This document shows, one piece after another, positions 1 through 9,415 of a DNA stretch of 64,000 bases (positions are counted from its first letter, which is position 1; the number at the start of each line of letters is the position of its first letter). This DNA is from Pseudomonadales bacterium (GTDB taxonomy: Bacteria; Pseudomonadota; Gammaproteobacteria; Pseudomonadales; Halieaceae): contig JACKNO010000002.1 in the NCBI GenBank assembly GCA_024234815.1, positions 186,001-250,000 of the forward strand, in the 5' to 3' direction. The position numbers and the translations under genes were made by a program. The notes below the pieces were generated by a model that searched no databases, had not been told where the DNA came from, and was given only the letters and a program-made list of their open reading frames with translations.

Positions 1-806
1 CGCTGGTACGGTTCCGCCGGCGCCACGGTAATGCTGATCTGGCGGCCGGTTTTCTCATAGGCTTCCTGGAAGGTGTAATCGGGTACCATACGGGCAATCA
101 GGCGCCCCAGGTCTCCCACGTCAATCTGCGGGTTGGCGCCAAAAAACATGCGTGAAAATATGCCCGCCTCCCGCTCGGCCTCAAACAACACATTTGCGGG
201 GCTGTAGAAACGCTGCAGTTCCGCGTCAGTGTGCGTCCCCAGCACGCCCGCCACCAGTGAACCCGCACTGGAACCCGAGATCACCCTGGGCAACAGGCCC
301 TGCTCCAGCATGGTCTTGACCACCCCGAGGTGGTAAAAACCCAACACGCCGCCACCGCTGAGCATCAGCGCCGAGCGCCCAAAGCAGACATTGGCCCGGT
401 AGAAAAAATCCATTTTGTCCTGGGGGTCGATCAGGCTGCTGTCGAGGTCCGCCAGGTAGCGCAGCGACTCATCAACCTCGTCGATGTACTGCTCTATGAG
501 TTTCTTGGTGCCGTATTTGGCCTGACGATACAGGCTGCTGCGCCCCATACCGCCCATATTGCCGTGAATACCCTCGTTAAGGGTGAACAACAGGCCGTGG
601 TGATCGTGGCGCGCGCGCAAGCTGCGGATTCGGTCCAGGCGCAGGCGAATCTGGGCGTAATCGTACTGGCTGGTCTGGTCGACCTCGCGCCAACGCCTTT
701 TGCCGGATAATTCATCATGTTCAATCGCCGCCGTACGCCAATCGTCGTAGCTGCGGCATTTAGCCATCGTGCGCTCAAGTTTCTTGAGTTTGCGCGAATT
801 ACCCAC
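1..806 (-). CDS. Patatin-like phospholipase, N-terminal part (cut by window edge)
   Basis: Only the N-terminal ~268 residues lie in the window. They hold an N-terminal helical region with LLFTLNEGIHGNMGGMG, then the patatin oxyanion loop (SGGGVLGFYHLG) and the nucleophile elbow GSSAG; the catalytic Asp would lie beyond position 1. The start is set at GTG 806, which has AGAGG 7 bases upstream and is followed by VGNSRKLKKLERTMAK; an ATG at 767 is the alternative. The protein is a clear paralogue of the complete gene at 60751-62229, sharing MVPDYTFQEAYEKTGR-type and LNEGIHGNM segments. By family it should hydrolyse acyl esters of lipids; the substrate is unknown. Confidence 0.85.
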   Translation of the reverse strand, partial: MGNSRKLKKLERTMAKCRSYDDWRTAAIEHDELSGKRRWREVDQTSQYDYAQIRLRLDRIRSLRARHDHHGLLFTLNEGIHGNMGGMGRSSLYRQAKYGTKKLIEQYIDEVDESLRYLADLDSSLIDPQDKMDFFYRANVCFGRSALMLSGGGVLGFYHLGVVKTMLEQGLLPRVISGSSAGSLVAGVLGTHTDAELQRFYSPANVLFEAEREAGIFSRMFFGANPQIDVGDLGRLIARMVPDYTFQEAYEKTGRQISITVAPAEPYQ

Positions 807-1074
807 CCTGACACCTCTTCTGATTTCAGCTTTCGCAAATATGACTGCCCATCAAGCATAATCCAAATGGCATATGACTCCCAGTGCTTTGTGGAATGCG
901 GCAGCCGGCTTGTGCGGCGCCCGGGCGGTATGGGGGCAAGGCTGCGCTTGCGCACCGCACTCGCCGAGTAGTGAAATCCTGCTCGCGGTGGTGCTTTCAA
1001 TCGCCAAAACCACTAGAATTCGTGATCCCGCACGGGTAATCAATAATAACCACCGATCACGATGAGGGTCCCTC

Positions 1075-2151
1075 TTGCGCGCATATCTGGTCGCCGCCGT
1101 TTTGTTGCTGCTCATATTCGGGGGTATATCCGCCTATCTCTACCGCCAGTATGCAGCGATGTCCGGCATGGACTTCAGCCCCGGCCCCATTACGGTCACC
1201 GCGGCAGCCGTCGAGACGGCCCAATGGGATACTGTGCTGGCGGCGATAGGCACCATCAGGGCGGTGCGGGGCGTGGAACTCAGCACTGAGTCCAGCGGCG
1301 AAGTGGTCTCTGTCGATGTCGTATCCGGCCATCACGTCGAGCGGGGCGACCTGCTGCTTTCCCTGAACGACAAGCTTGAAAAGGCCAGCCGGGAGAACCA
1401 GATAGCCGGGCTTGAGCTTGCCAAACTGTTGTACGAGCGCGACCGCAAACTGGTGGCGCAGAAGTCCATTCCCCAGAGCCAGTACGACCGCTCCAGGGCG
1501 GACCTGGAGCAGGCCAGGGCCCAGCTTGCCGAAACCGAAGCCCGGCTGGACGACAAGCGCATCCAGGCGCCTTTCGCCGGCACCATCGGCATCGTACATG
1601 TCAAAGTGGGCAGCTATCTCAACCCGGGAGACAGTATTACCACCTTGCAGGACCTGTCGGAGCTGGAAATCGATTTTACCTTACCCGCGCGCTACTACCC
1701 GCTGCTGCGCAAAGGCCAGCAGATAGCGGTGCGCGTCAATGCGTTCCCCGAGCAGGTATTCTCAGCCACTCTCAGCGCACTGGATGCCAAGGTCGACCCT
1801 GACACCAATAACCTCCTGCTACGAGCCACACTGGAGCCTGACAGCAAGCTGCTTCCCGGCATGTTCGCACAGCTCGAACTCGCACTTGGCAACCCGGCAC
1901 AGGTAGTGACCGTTCCGGAAACGGCGGTCAGCTATTCACTGCAGGGCGATACCGTGTATGTGCTTGAAAGTGATGATGAGGGGCTCAGCGCCATCCCCAG
2001 GGTAGTGCAAACCGGTGACAGCAGGGACGGTCGGGTCGCCATCAAGTCGGGACTTGTGCCCGGTGAGAGGGTGGCCAGTTCCGGGCAGAACAAACTGTTC
2101 CGCGGCGCCAGGGTAATAGTCGATGAAACAGTGACCCTGGAAGGGCTTTGA
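1075..2151 (+). CDS. RND efflux periplasmic adaptor (HlyD/MFP family)
   Basis: This is the membrane-fusion subunit that links the inner-membrane RND pump at 2151 to an outer-membrane channel. The 358-residue protein has one N-terminal membrane anchor (about residues 4-22), a barrel-sandwich (lipoyl-like) domain split around a coiled-coil hairpin (about 100-165, KLEKASRENQ to EARLDDKR), the sentence IQAPFAGTIG that closes the hairpin, and beta-barrel and membrane-proximal domains after it. The start is TTG 1075: GAGGG sits 6 bases upstream and an in-frame stop lies just before it at 1063. Its stop overlaps the pump start (TGATG), so the two are translationally coupled. No outer-membrane TolC-type gene is in the window. 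Confidence 0.93.
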   Translation: MRAYLVAAVLLLLIFGGISAYLYRQYAAMSGMDFSPGPITVTAAAVETAQWDTVLAAIGTIRAVRGVELSTESSGEVVSVDVVSGHHVERGDLLLSLNDKLEKASRENQIAGLELAKLLYERDRKLVAQKSIPQSQYDRSRADLEQARAQLAETEARLDDKRIQAPFAGTIGIVHVKVGSYLNPGDSITTLQDLSELEIDFTLPARYYPLLRKGQQIAVRVNAFPEQVFSATLSALDAKVDPDTNNLLLRATLEPDSKLLPGMFAQLELALGNPAQVVTVPETAVSYSLQGDTVYVLESDDEGLSAIPRVVQTGDSRDGRVAIKSGLVPGERVASSGQNKLFRGARVIVDETVTLEGL

Positions 2152-5100
2152 TGCGTTTTACCGACATTTTCATCCGCCGCCCGGTACTGGCCATCGTGAT
2201 CAGCAGCCTGCTGCTGCTGCTTGGCCTGTCCTCCGCCGGCAGCCTGTCGATACGGGAGTTTCCTGAACTCGAACGCAGTGTGATTACTGTCACCACCCTG
2301 TACCAGGGCGCGAGCGCGCGTACCGTGGAAGGTTTCGTCACAACGCCGCTGCAGTCGAACATTGCCGGCGCGCGCGGCGTGGAGTACATGACCGCGACCA
2401 GCGACCCCTCCTACTCGGAAATCCGGGTGCACGTAAAACTGGGCGAAAACAGCAGCGATGTCCTGTCGGAAGTCATCGCCAAGGTCAATGAAACGCGCTC
2501 GCAGCTACCCAGCGAAATCGAGGACCCCATTGTCACTACCGGCAGCGGCGGCGATGCGCTGATGTACCTGGGTTTTGCCAGCCGCCAGATGAGCATGGGC
2601 CAGGTCACCGATTACCTGCTGCGCAACGTGCAGCCGGAACTGGCGACGCTGGACGGCATGGGCAGCGCCCAGATCATCGGCGGCAACTACCTCGCCATGC
2701 GAATCTGGCTCGACCCTGTGCGCATGGCGGCGCTGGGCGTCACTGCCGAGGATATCGACAGCGCGATCAGGCGGGATAACTATATAGCCTCTACCGGCGC
2801 CACCGAGGGCGGTTTGATCCGGGTGGAAGTCGACGCCCGCACGGACATGCAGACGCCGGAGGCCTTCGCGGAACTGGCCATCAGGCAAAACGGGGATGAG
2901 CGTGTCCGCCTCGCGGATGTCGCCGATATCGAACTGGGCAATGAAAATTCCAGCTTCCGCTCCTACTCCAGCGGCGAGCCGGCCATGTTCGTCAAGATAG
3001 CACCTGCCCCTGACGCCAACCCGCTCGAAGTCGGCAGGGCGGTGAAGAAGGCAATTCCACGGATCCGGGCCGCCCTTCCCGCCGACATGACACTGCAGGT
3101 GAACTGGGACGCCACCGTACCTATCGAGGCGGCCTTGCGGGAGGTTGCCACCACGCTCGTGGAGGCCGCGCTGATAGTCGTACTGGTGATTTTCCTGTTC
3201 CTGGGTTCGCTGCGTGTCGTGATTATCCCGCTGGTAACCATTCCGCTGTCGCTGATCGGGGTCCTGTTCCTGGTGCTGGCCATGGGATTTTCGCTCAACT
3301 TGCTGACACTGCTGGCCATGGTGATCGCCATCGGCCTGGTGGTGGATGACGCCATCGTGGTGGTGGAGAATGTGCACCGCCATATCGAGGAAGGCGCCAG
3401 CCCGCTGCAAGCGGCTTTGACGGGGGCGCGGGAGGTCGCGTGGCCCGTGGTGGCCATGACGGTGACTCTCGCCGCCGTGTATGCGCCGATCGCCTTTATC
3501 GGTGGACTCACGGGTGCCCTGTTTACCGAGTTCGCGCTCACACTTGCGGGCGCCGTTTTTATTTCCGGAATCGTCGCCCTCACTCTCAGCCCCATGATGT
3601 GCTCGCGCGTGCTGCAGGGACAAAAGGAACAGGGACGCTTTGAAAACTGGCTGGATGATCAGTTCGAACGGCTGATCGATGTCTACCAGCGCCTGCTCGG
3701 CAGCTGCCTGCGCAACCGCGGCGCCGTACTCCTGTTCGGGTTTGGCATCTTCGCCAGCATTCCCCTGCTGTTCTCCATCACCCAGCAGGAGTTGGCCCCG
3801 TCAGAGGACAGCGGGGAGCTGTACGTGATGTCCAACACGCCGCGCTACGCCAATATCGAGTACACCAGCTACTTCCTCGACCAACTGGCTGACCTGTGGA
3901 AACAGGTCCCCGAGGCGAGCCACTCCTGGCAGGTGGCGGACAGTTCGTTTGTCCTGGGCGGCATATCGCTGGTGCCCTGGGAGCAACGGCAACGCGACCA
4001 GGACACCGTGCAGGCGGAGTTACAGCAGAAATTCGACACCATTGCGGGGCTCGAAGTCTTTACCTTCGGCTCACCACCGCTGCCGGGGTCTGACTCGGGC
4101 CTGCCGGTCAGCTTCGTGGTCGCATCCACCGCCGACTACGCGGACGTCGAACGCGTGGGGCAGGAACTGCTGGAGGCGGCGCGGGAGTCGGGTCTTTTCG
4201 TGTATATCACCCAGAGCCTGAAGTTCGACCGGCCGGAAATCCAGGTCGACATAGACCGCGAGCGAGCGGCCAGGCTGGGAATTTCCATGGAAGCCGTCGG
4301 CCGCACCCTGTCCGCCATGCTGGGCGAGTCGGATACCAACCGATTCTCCCGCGACGGCCGCAGCTACAAGGTGATTGCCCAGGCCGCACCGGGCTTTCGC
4401 CTTACCGACCTGGCGCTGGAGTCCTACTACCTGCGCACCGGCAGTGGAGAACTGGTGCCACTGTCAGCCATTATTTCACTTTCATCAACTGTGGAACCCA
4501 ATACCCGCACCCAGTACCAGCAAATGAACAACACCACGCTGGAGGGAATCATGATGCCTCCCAACAGCGTTGGTACCGGGCTCGACTGGTTGCGCGACAA
4601 GCTGGCAGAGATTGCCCCGCCAAACTTTCGCGACGGCTATACTGGCGGTTCCCGACGCCTGGTACAGGAAAGTGCCTCGTTCCCCATCCTGTTCGGCCTG
4701 TCGATGATGCTGATCTACCTGGTGCTGGCAGCGCAGTTCAACAGCTTTCGCGACCCGCTGGTAGTACTGGTCTCGGTGCCGCTGTCGATCTTTGGCGCGG
4801 TAGTACCTATTGCATTGGGCTTTGTTACCCTCAATATCTACACCCAGGTGGGATTGTTGACCCTGATAGGGCTAATCAGTAAACACGGGATATTGATCGT
4901 CGATTTCGCCAACCACCTGGTGCTGGCAGGTTCGAGTCGCCACGATGCCGTACTCAAGGCGGCCGCGCTGCGCCTGCGGCCGATACTGATGACCACCTTC
5001 GCCACCGTGCTGGGTGTGCTGCCACTGGTGGTCGGTTCCGGTGCCGGGGCGAACAGTCGCTACAGCATCGGTCTCATGATTACCGCCGGCATGCTGGTGG

Positions 5101-5213
5101 GCACCCTGTTCACGCTGTTCGTGCTGCCCACCCTGTACCTGCCCATGCGCCGCGCATCCCAGCGCCAGCCCGCTGCTGACGCTGAAGGTATTCCCCCGGC
5201 GCCGGTTACCTAG
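2151..5213 (+). CDS. RND multidrug efflux permease (AcrB/HAE1 family)
   Basis: Proton-driven inner-membrane pump of the resistance-nodulation-division family, about 1020 residues, the usual length. It begins RFTDIFIRRPVLAIVISSLL (TM1) and carries the TM4 Asp pair in GLVVDDAIVVVEN and the TM10 Lys in LIGLISKHGILIVDFAN, the proton-relay residues of AcrB-type pumps. ATG 2151 overlaps the stop of the adaptor gene; a TTG one codon upstream is possible but less likely. Substrates cannot be told from sequence. The gene meets the convergent acyl-CoA ligase with a 4-base overlap, leaving no room for a separate terminator. Confidence 0.95.
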   Translation: MRFTDIFIRRPVLAIVISSLLLLLGLSSAGSLSIREFPELERSVITVTTLYQGASARTVEGFVTTPLQSNIAGARGVEYMTATSDPSYSEIRVHVKLGENSSDVLSEVIAKVNETRSQLPSEIEDPIVTTGSGGDALMYLGFASRQMSMGQVTDYLLRNVQPELATLDGMGSAQIIGGNYLAMRIWLDPVRMAALGVTAEDIDSAIRRDNYIASTGATEGGLIRVEVDARTDMQTPEAFAELAIRQNGDERVRLADVADIELGNENSSFRSYSSGEPAMFVKIAPAPDANPLEVGRAVKKAIPRIRAALPADMTLQVNWDATVPIEAALREVATTLVEAALIVVLVIFLFLGSLRVVIIPLVTIPLSLIGVLFLVLAMGFSLNLLTLLAMVIAIGLVVDDAIVVVENVHRHIEEGASPLQAALTGAREVAWPVVAMTVTLAAVYAPIAFIGGLTGALFTEFALTLAGAVFISGIVALTLSPMMCSRVLQGQKEQGRFENWLDDQFERLIDVYQRLLGSCLRNRGAVLLFGFGIFASIPLLFSITQQELAPSEDSGELYVMSNTPRYANIEYTSYFLDQLADLWKQVPEASHSWQVADSSFVLGGISLVPWEQRQRDQDTVQAELQQKFDTIAGLEVFTFGSPPLPGSDSGLPVSFVVASTADYADVERVGQELLEAARESGLFVYITQSLKFDRPEIQVDIDRERAARLGISMEAVGRTLSAMLGESDTNRFSRDGRSYKVIAQAAPGFRLTDLALESYYLRTGSGELVPLSAIISLSSTVEPNTRTQYQQMNNTTLEGIMMPPNSVGTGLDWLRDKLAEIAPPNFRDGYTGGSRRLVQESASFPILFGLSMMLIYLVLAAQFNSFRDPLVVLVSVPLSIFGAVVPIALGFVTLNIYTQVGLLTLIGLISKHGILIVDFANHLVLAGSSRHDAVLKAAALRLRPILMTTFATVLGVLPLVVGSGAGANSRYSIGLMITAGMLVGTLFTLFVLPTLYLPMRRASQRQPAADAEGIPPAPVT

Positions 5214-6796
5214 TCAGGCTTGTTATCGTTATCGTCGTCGCTGGCGGGCACCTGCTCACCGCGCGCAGCGCCACGGTACTGTTCGACGAGATGCCGCTTG
5301 TAGAGCTTGCCATTATCCATACGAGGCAGTTCGGGATGAAAATCCAGCGAACGCGGCAGCTTGATGTGTGAAACCTTCTCACGCAGCCACTCCATGATCT
5401 CGATGGCTACTTCATCGGTGGCGTCAGCCCAGTTCATGGGTTGCACCACCGCTTTAACCTGTTCGCCGAACTCCTCGTGCGGAATGCCGAAAACCGCGAC
5501 ATCCGCGATCTTGGGGTGAGTGATCAGCAGGTTCTCGATTTCCTGCGGGTAGATATTCACCCCGCCACTGATAATCATGAAGTTTTTGCGGTCTGTCAGG
5601 TAAAGAAAGCCGTCCTTGTCCACATAACCCACGTCTCCGGTTGTGGCCCAGCCCTTGTCGTTATAGGCGCCGGCGGTCTTCTCAGGCTCATTGTGGTATT
5701 TGAAACGCGCCTGCTGGCCACCGAAATAGATGGTGCCGATCTCCCCCTGTGGCAGTTCGTTGCCGTCGTCGTCGAGGATGTGTAACTCGCCGACCAGGGC
5801 CGGCCCAACCGAGCCTTTGTGGGTGAGCCAACTGGCGGAGTCGATGATGGTCACACCGATACCCTCGCTGGCGGCGTAGTACTCGACGATCACCGGGCCC
5901 CACCACTCGATCATTTTTTCCTTGACCTCGATCGGACATGGAGCGGCGGCGTGAATGGCAATCTGCAAGGAGCTGACATCGTAGCGTTCGCGCACTTCCT
6001 GCGGTAGCTTCAGCATCCGGATGAACATGATCGGTACCCACTGGCTGTGGGTTATCCGCTGCTCCTCGATCAGCTTGAGCGCTGTCTCGGCGTCGAACTG
6101 CTCCATTACCACAACCGTGCCGCCGAGGAATATGACCATCATGCTGTAGTGCAACGGCGCCGCGTGATACAGCGGCGCCGGCGACAGGTAGACGCTCTCC
6201 TCACTGAATCCGAAGGCCGCGCCAATCGAACTGGCAAGAGGGTGTGGTGTATTGACGTCGGTGCTTTCCGGCGCCACGAATACTCCTTTGGGCTGGCCGG
6301 TGGTACCGGACGAATACAGCATCGCCGCGCCGCAACTCTCGTCTGCAATCCGCTCCTTACCCTGCAGATCGATAGCTTCCTCCCAGGATTCAAATCCCGG
6401 GCGGATGCCACCCACCATATAAAAATGGGCAATCTTCCCGGGCGCGGCCGCCACGATCTGCTGCGCGATATCCGCCAGTGCGAGCGAGCCGATAAACAGG
6501 CTTGCTCCACAGTTTTCCAGGATATACGCCGCCTCGTCTTTCTTGAGGTGGGTGCTGATGGGAGTGAAGATAATTCCAGAGCGCTGCGCCGCCCAGGCAA
6601 TTTCCAGGAACTGGCGCGTGTTTTCCATCATCATTCCGATGTGATCGCCAGCCTTCAGCCCCAGGGAGCGAAACAATTGGGCGCCCTGGTTGGAGCGTTC
6701 ATCCAACTCCCGGTAGGTAACGATTTCCCCGGATTCGCCCATGATAATAGCGGGCTTGTGGGGATAGGTCTGGGCGGTGACACTGGGGTGCGGCAT
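5210..6796 (-). CDS. AMP-forming acyl-CoA ligase
   Basis: ANL-superfamily enzyme of 528 residues that activates a carboxylic acid to the acyl-CoA through an acyl-adenylate. Visible motifs are the P-loop YSSGTTGQPKG (about residue 165), YYAASEG, the hinge region TTGDVGYVDKDGFLYLTDR, and the C-terminal Lys motif PRMDNGKLYKR. Its C-terminus (DDDNDNKPD) is very acidic. GGAG lies just upstream of the ATG. It stands alone on the minus strand with tesB behind it, so it probably feeds fatty or branched acids to beta-oxidation; a second ligase (52966-54681) serves the catabolic island. The acid used cannot be read from sequence. Confidence 0.9.
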   Translation of the reverse strand: MPHPSVTAQTYPHKPAIIMGESGEIVTYRELDERSNQGAQLFRSLGLKAGDHIGMMMENTRQFLEIAWAAQRSGIIFTPISTHLKKDEAAYILENCGASLFIGSLALADIAQQIVAAAPGKIAHFYMVGGIRPGFESWEEAIDLQGKERIADESCGAAMLYSSGTTGQPKGVFVAPESTDVNTPHPLASSIGAAFGFSEESVYLSPAPLYHAAPLHYSMMVIFLGGTVVVMEQFDAETALKLIEEQRITHSQWVPIMFIRMLKLPQEVRERYDVSSLQIAIHAAAPCPIEVKEKMIEWWGPVIVEYYAASEGIGVTIIDSASWLTHKGSVGPALVGELHILDDDGNELPQGEIGTIYFGGQQARFKYHNEPEKTAGAYNDKGWATTGDVGYVDKDGFLYLTDRKNFMIISGGVNIYPQEIENLLITHPKIADVAVFGIPHEEFGEQVKAVVQPMNWADATDEVAIEIMEWLREKVSHIKLPRSLDFHPELPRMDNGKLYKRHLVEQYRGAARGEQVPASDDDNDNKPD

Positions 6797-6882
6797 GGGG
6801 GGCTCCTGTCTGACTGATCTGGTTTAACTCGCGCTTCCGCTTCGGGACACTATAGAAGCAAGGACTCCGAATTGACAATGAT

Positions 6883-7743
6883 TCAAAGCAAACGCATGAC
6901 ACTCTGCTGCACTGTGCTCGCCACCAGCCGACCTTCCCTGGTGTAGAAACTGCCGCGCGCCAGGCCGCGGCCGCCGCTTATGCGCTCCGCCTCGACCACG
7001 TGCAGCAGCCAGTCGTCGACCCGAAAGTCATCATGAAACCACAGGCCGTGGTCGAGGCTCGCTATCTGCCAGCGCGTATCCTCGAAACTCAGGCCGTGTT
7101 TGATCAGGCAGACGTCTACCAGGAAAGCGTCGGAGAGGTAGGCCAGCAGGGCGTGGTGCAGACCCCGGGTAGCGGGTACCGGCCCAGTGGTTTTCATCCA
7201 CGCCTGCAGCACCGGCTCCCTCGGCTTCAGATTGTTCCAGTCGATGGGCTCTACCACGCGTATGTCGAGGTCCTCGCCGGTGGTAATCATGAAACTCTCG
7301 TCCAGCTTTCCCGCCTCCAGGTGCAGCTGGCGCTCGTTGGGCAGGGACTCCGGTGGCGGCACAGCCGGCATATCGGGCTGGTAGTCCTCGCCCCTGGAAG
7401 GTTGCTGAAACGACATGGAAGCCACCAGCACAGGTTTTCCCCGCTGTGAGGCGACCACCCTGCGGGAACTGAAACCGCGCCCGTCCCGGGCCCGTTCCAC
7501 TTCAAAATCCATCGGCAGCCGGGTGTTGCCGGGGCGCAGGAAATAGGCGTGCTGGGAATGGATTACGCGGTCATCCGCGACAGTTGCCACCGCCGCGCTG
7601 ATGGCCTGGGCGAGCACCTGCCCGCCATAGACCCTGAACGCATCGGGATGCATATTGTGCCCGACGAAGCGATCTTCGCCTGTGGCAACAGGGCTGACTA
7701 CCTCAAGTAATGTGGAAAGCATGTTCGCGCCCTGGTTCGTCAT
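6883..7743 (-). CDS. tesB: Acyl-CoA thioesterase II (TesB family)
   Basis: Double-hotdog thioesterase that hydrolyses medium- and long-chain acyl-CoA to free acid and CoA. Family landmarks are VYGGQVLAQA near the N-terminus, SQHAYFLRPG, the ASLDHGLWFHDDF segment carrying the catalytic Asp, and RGSFYTREGRLVAST close to the end. The open frame runs on upstream to 8118, but that part overlaps the divergent gene at 7877 and does not look like TesB; starting at ATG 7743 (MTNQGANMLSTLL) gives 286 residues, the family length. ATG 7722 (MLSTLLEVV) is an equally plausible start. Divergent from the D-glutamate operon. Confidence 0.9.
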   Translation of the reverse strand: MTNQGANMLSTLLEVVSPVATGEDRFVGHNMHPDAFRVYGGQVLAQAISAAVATVADDRVIHSQHAYFLRPGNTRLPMDFEVERARDGRGFSSRRVVASQRGKPVLVASMSFQQPSRGEDYQPDMPAVPPPESLPNERQLHLEAGKLDESFMITTGEDLDIRVVEPIDWNNLKPREPVLQAWMKTTGPVPATRGLHHALLAYLSDAFLVDVCLIKHGLSFEDTRWQIASLDHGLWFHDDFRVDDWLLHVVEAERISGGRGLARGSFYTREGRLVASTVQQSVMRLL

Positions 7744-7876
7744 GGAAGCGCCATTATCCAGATTTGTGATTCTGTGCGAAACTAAATCCCCGAAAAGATA
7801 TGGGCCGGTGCCGCGCGCCTGCCGCCAGCTCACGGCACACCCGTTTTGCATACAATTGGAATCGACAGGAAACCTC

Positions 7877-8662
7877 ATGAACGACGCGCTTTCGCCCCAG
7901 GCCCTGCGCCACGCCATTCGCACTGGCGCCCACAGCGGCAACACATCCGGCCTGGCAGCGGGTTTTGTGCAGTGCAATATCGTGATTCTGCCGGCGGACC
8001 GGGCCAATGACTTCCTGCGTTTCTGCCAGCTGAATCCGCGCCCATGCCCGCTTATTGCCACCGCAAACAGCCCCGGCGACCCCACGCTACCACCTTTGGG
8101 GGATGTCGACATACGCACTGACGTGCCATCCTATCGCGTGTTTCGCGACGGTGAATTCGTTGAGGAAGTCGGGGATATCATGCGCCTGTGGCGGGACGAC
8201 CTGGTCACATTCGCGCTGGGTTGTTCCTTCTCTTTCGAAGAGGCCCTGCTGGCCGACGGGCTGGAGGTGCGCAACGTCACCGAGGGCGTGAATGTCCCAA
8301 TGTATCGCACGGACATCGATTGCCAACCCGCGGGTGCCTTTGCCGGCAAGATGGTCGTCAGCATGCGCCCGTTCGCGGCTGCGCATGCCATTCGCGCGAT
8401 ACAGATCTGCACCCGGTTTCCGGCTGTCCACGGCGCGCCTGTCCACCTCGGGGATCCGTCCCTGATCGGCATCAGCGACCTGGCAAAGCCCGACTACGGT
8501 GACGTCGTCACTGTCGGGCCCAACGAGCTACCGCTATTCTGGGCCTGTGGTGTGACCCCGCAGGTCGCGCTGGAAGCGGCAAAACCACCGTTTGCAATAA
8601 CCCACAGCCCGGGATGCATGCTGGTGAGCGATCTGCGCAACAGTCAACTGGCCGTGATGTAA
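7877..8662 (+). CDS. DUF1445 / YcsI-type putative D-glutamate cyclase
   Basis: A 261-residue protein of the UPF0317/DUF1445 family (YcsI of Bacillus). It has the family's typical runs: SGLAAGFVQCNIVILP near the N-terminus, the Gly-Cys-Ser-Phe stretch (TFALGCSFSFEEAL) and C-terminal FWACGVTPQVA and ITHSPGCMLVSD. In mammalian mitochondrial D-glutamate cyclase (DGLUCY) this domain is the N-terminal half, and the enzyme converts D-glutamate to 5-oxo-D-proline. ATG 7877 has AGGA 6 bases upstream. It is the first gene of an operon with pxpABC, the DUF4392 gene, a D-amino-acid transaminase and alanine racemase, which supports a D-glutamate/5-oxoproline role. Catalytic activity is inferred, not shown. 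Confidence 0.85.
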   Translation: MNDALSPQALRHAIRTGAHSGNTSGLAAGFVQCNIVILPADRANDFLRFCQLNPRPCPLIATANSPGDPTLPPLGDVDIRTDVPSYRVFRDGEFVEEVGDIMRLWRDDLVTFALGCSFSFEEALLADGLEVRNVTEGVNVPMYRTDIDCQPAGAFAGKMVVSMRPFAAAHAIRAIQICTRFPAVHGAPVHLGDPSLIGISDLAKPDYGDVVTVGPNELPLFWACGVTPQVALEAAKPPFAITHSPGCMLVSDLRNSQLAVM

Positions 8663-8677
8663 CGACAGGATTTAGGA

Positions 8678-9409
8678 ATGCTACTGAATTGCGATCTCGG
8701 CGAGAGCTACGGCAGCTGGACCATGGGTCTGGACGCCGAAGTCATGCCCTACATCGACCAGGCCAATATCGCCTGCGGCTTCCACGCGGGCGACCCTGTC
8801 ACCATGCAGCGAACCCTGGCGCTGGCTGCCCAACACGGTGTCAGCGTGGGCGCCCACCCCGCATATCCGGACCTGGTAGGCTTTGGCCGGCGCAGCATGA
8901 ATCTCAGTGGCGACGAAATCATCGCCAGCCTGCAATACCAGGTGGCCGCGATGGAGGGCATGGCCCTCAGCCAGGGATTGGAACCCACCTATGTGAAACC
9001 CCACGGCGCACTCTACAACGATATGATGGCCAAGCCGGCGGTGCGCTCGGCGGTCATGCTGGCGCTGGCCAGCTACCACAGGCCGCTGGCCTTGATGCTG
9101 CAGGCGACACCCGCCGCCGCCGACCACCGCGCGGAGGCGAAAGCCCTCGGTATCAATCTGTTGTTCGAAGCCTTCGCCGATCGCTGCTATGACGACGACG
9201 GCAGTCTGCTATCACGGCGCGAGCCCGGTGCGGTTCACAACCGCGAGCGCATGCTGGCCCAGGTGAGTCAGTTGCAAAGTGAGGGTACCGTGACCACCGT
9301 CAGCGGCAAGCTACTGGCGCTGCAGGCCGACACCCTCTGCGTGCACGGCGACAACCTTGAAGGGGTGCAGGCCATCCAGGCGATACGCGCACTGGTCGAC
9401 GGGAACTGA
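8678..9409 (+). CDS. pxpA: 5-oxoprolinase subunit A (LamB/YcsF family)
   Basis: PxpA, with PxpB and PxpC, forms the prokaryotic ATP-dependent 5-oxoprolinase that opens 5-oxoproline to glutamate. The 243-residue protein shows the family pattern LLNCDLGESYG at the N-terminus, NIACGFHAGDP, VGAHPAYPDLVGFGRR and YVKPHGALYN, and is of normal length. ATG 8678 is preceded by TAGGA. It follows the DUF1445 gene by 15 bp and precedes pxpB by 6 bp, so the three subunits and the cyclase-type gene are clearly one transcript. Confidence 0.94.
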   Translation: MLLNCDLGESYGSWTMGLDAEVMPYIDQANIACGFHAGDPVTMQRTLALAAQHGVSVGAHPAYPDLVGFGRRSMNLSGDEIIASLQYQVAAMEGMALSQGLEPTYVKPHGALYNDMMAKPAVRSAVMLALASYHRPLALMLQATPAAADHRAEAKALGINLLFEAFADRCYDDDGSLLSRREPGAVHNRERMLAQVSQLQSEGTVTTVSGKLLALQADTLCVHGDNLEGVQAIQAIRALVDGN

Positions 9410-9415
9410 AGCGCC

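Noticed and set aside
2505..3623. Long antisense open frame (372 codons) inside the RND pump gene
   Set aside because: Its protein is rich in His, Gly, Arg and Gln with no recognisable domain; it is the mirror of a highly biased GC-rich coding frame.
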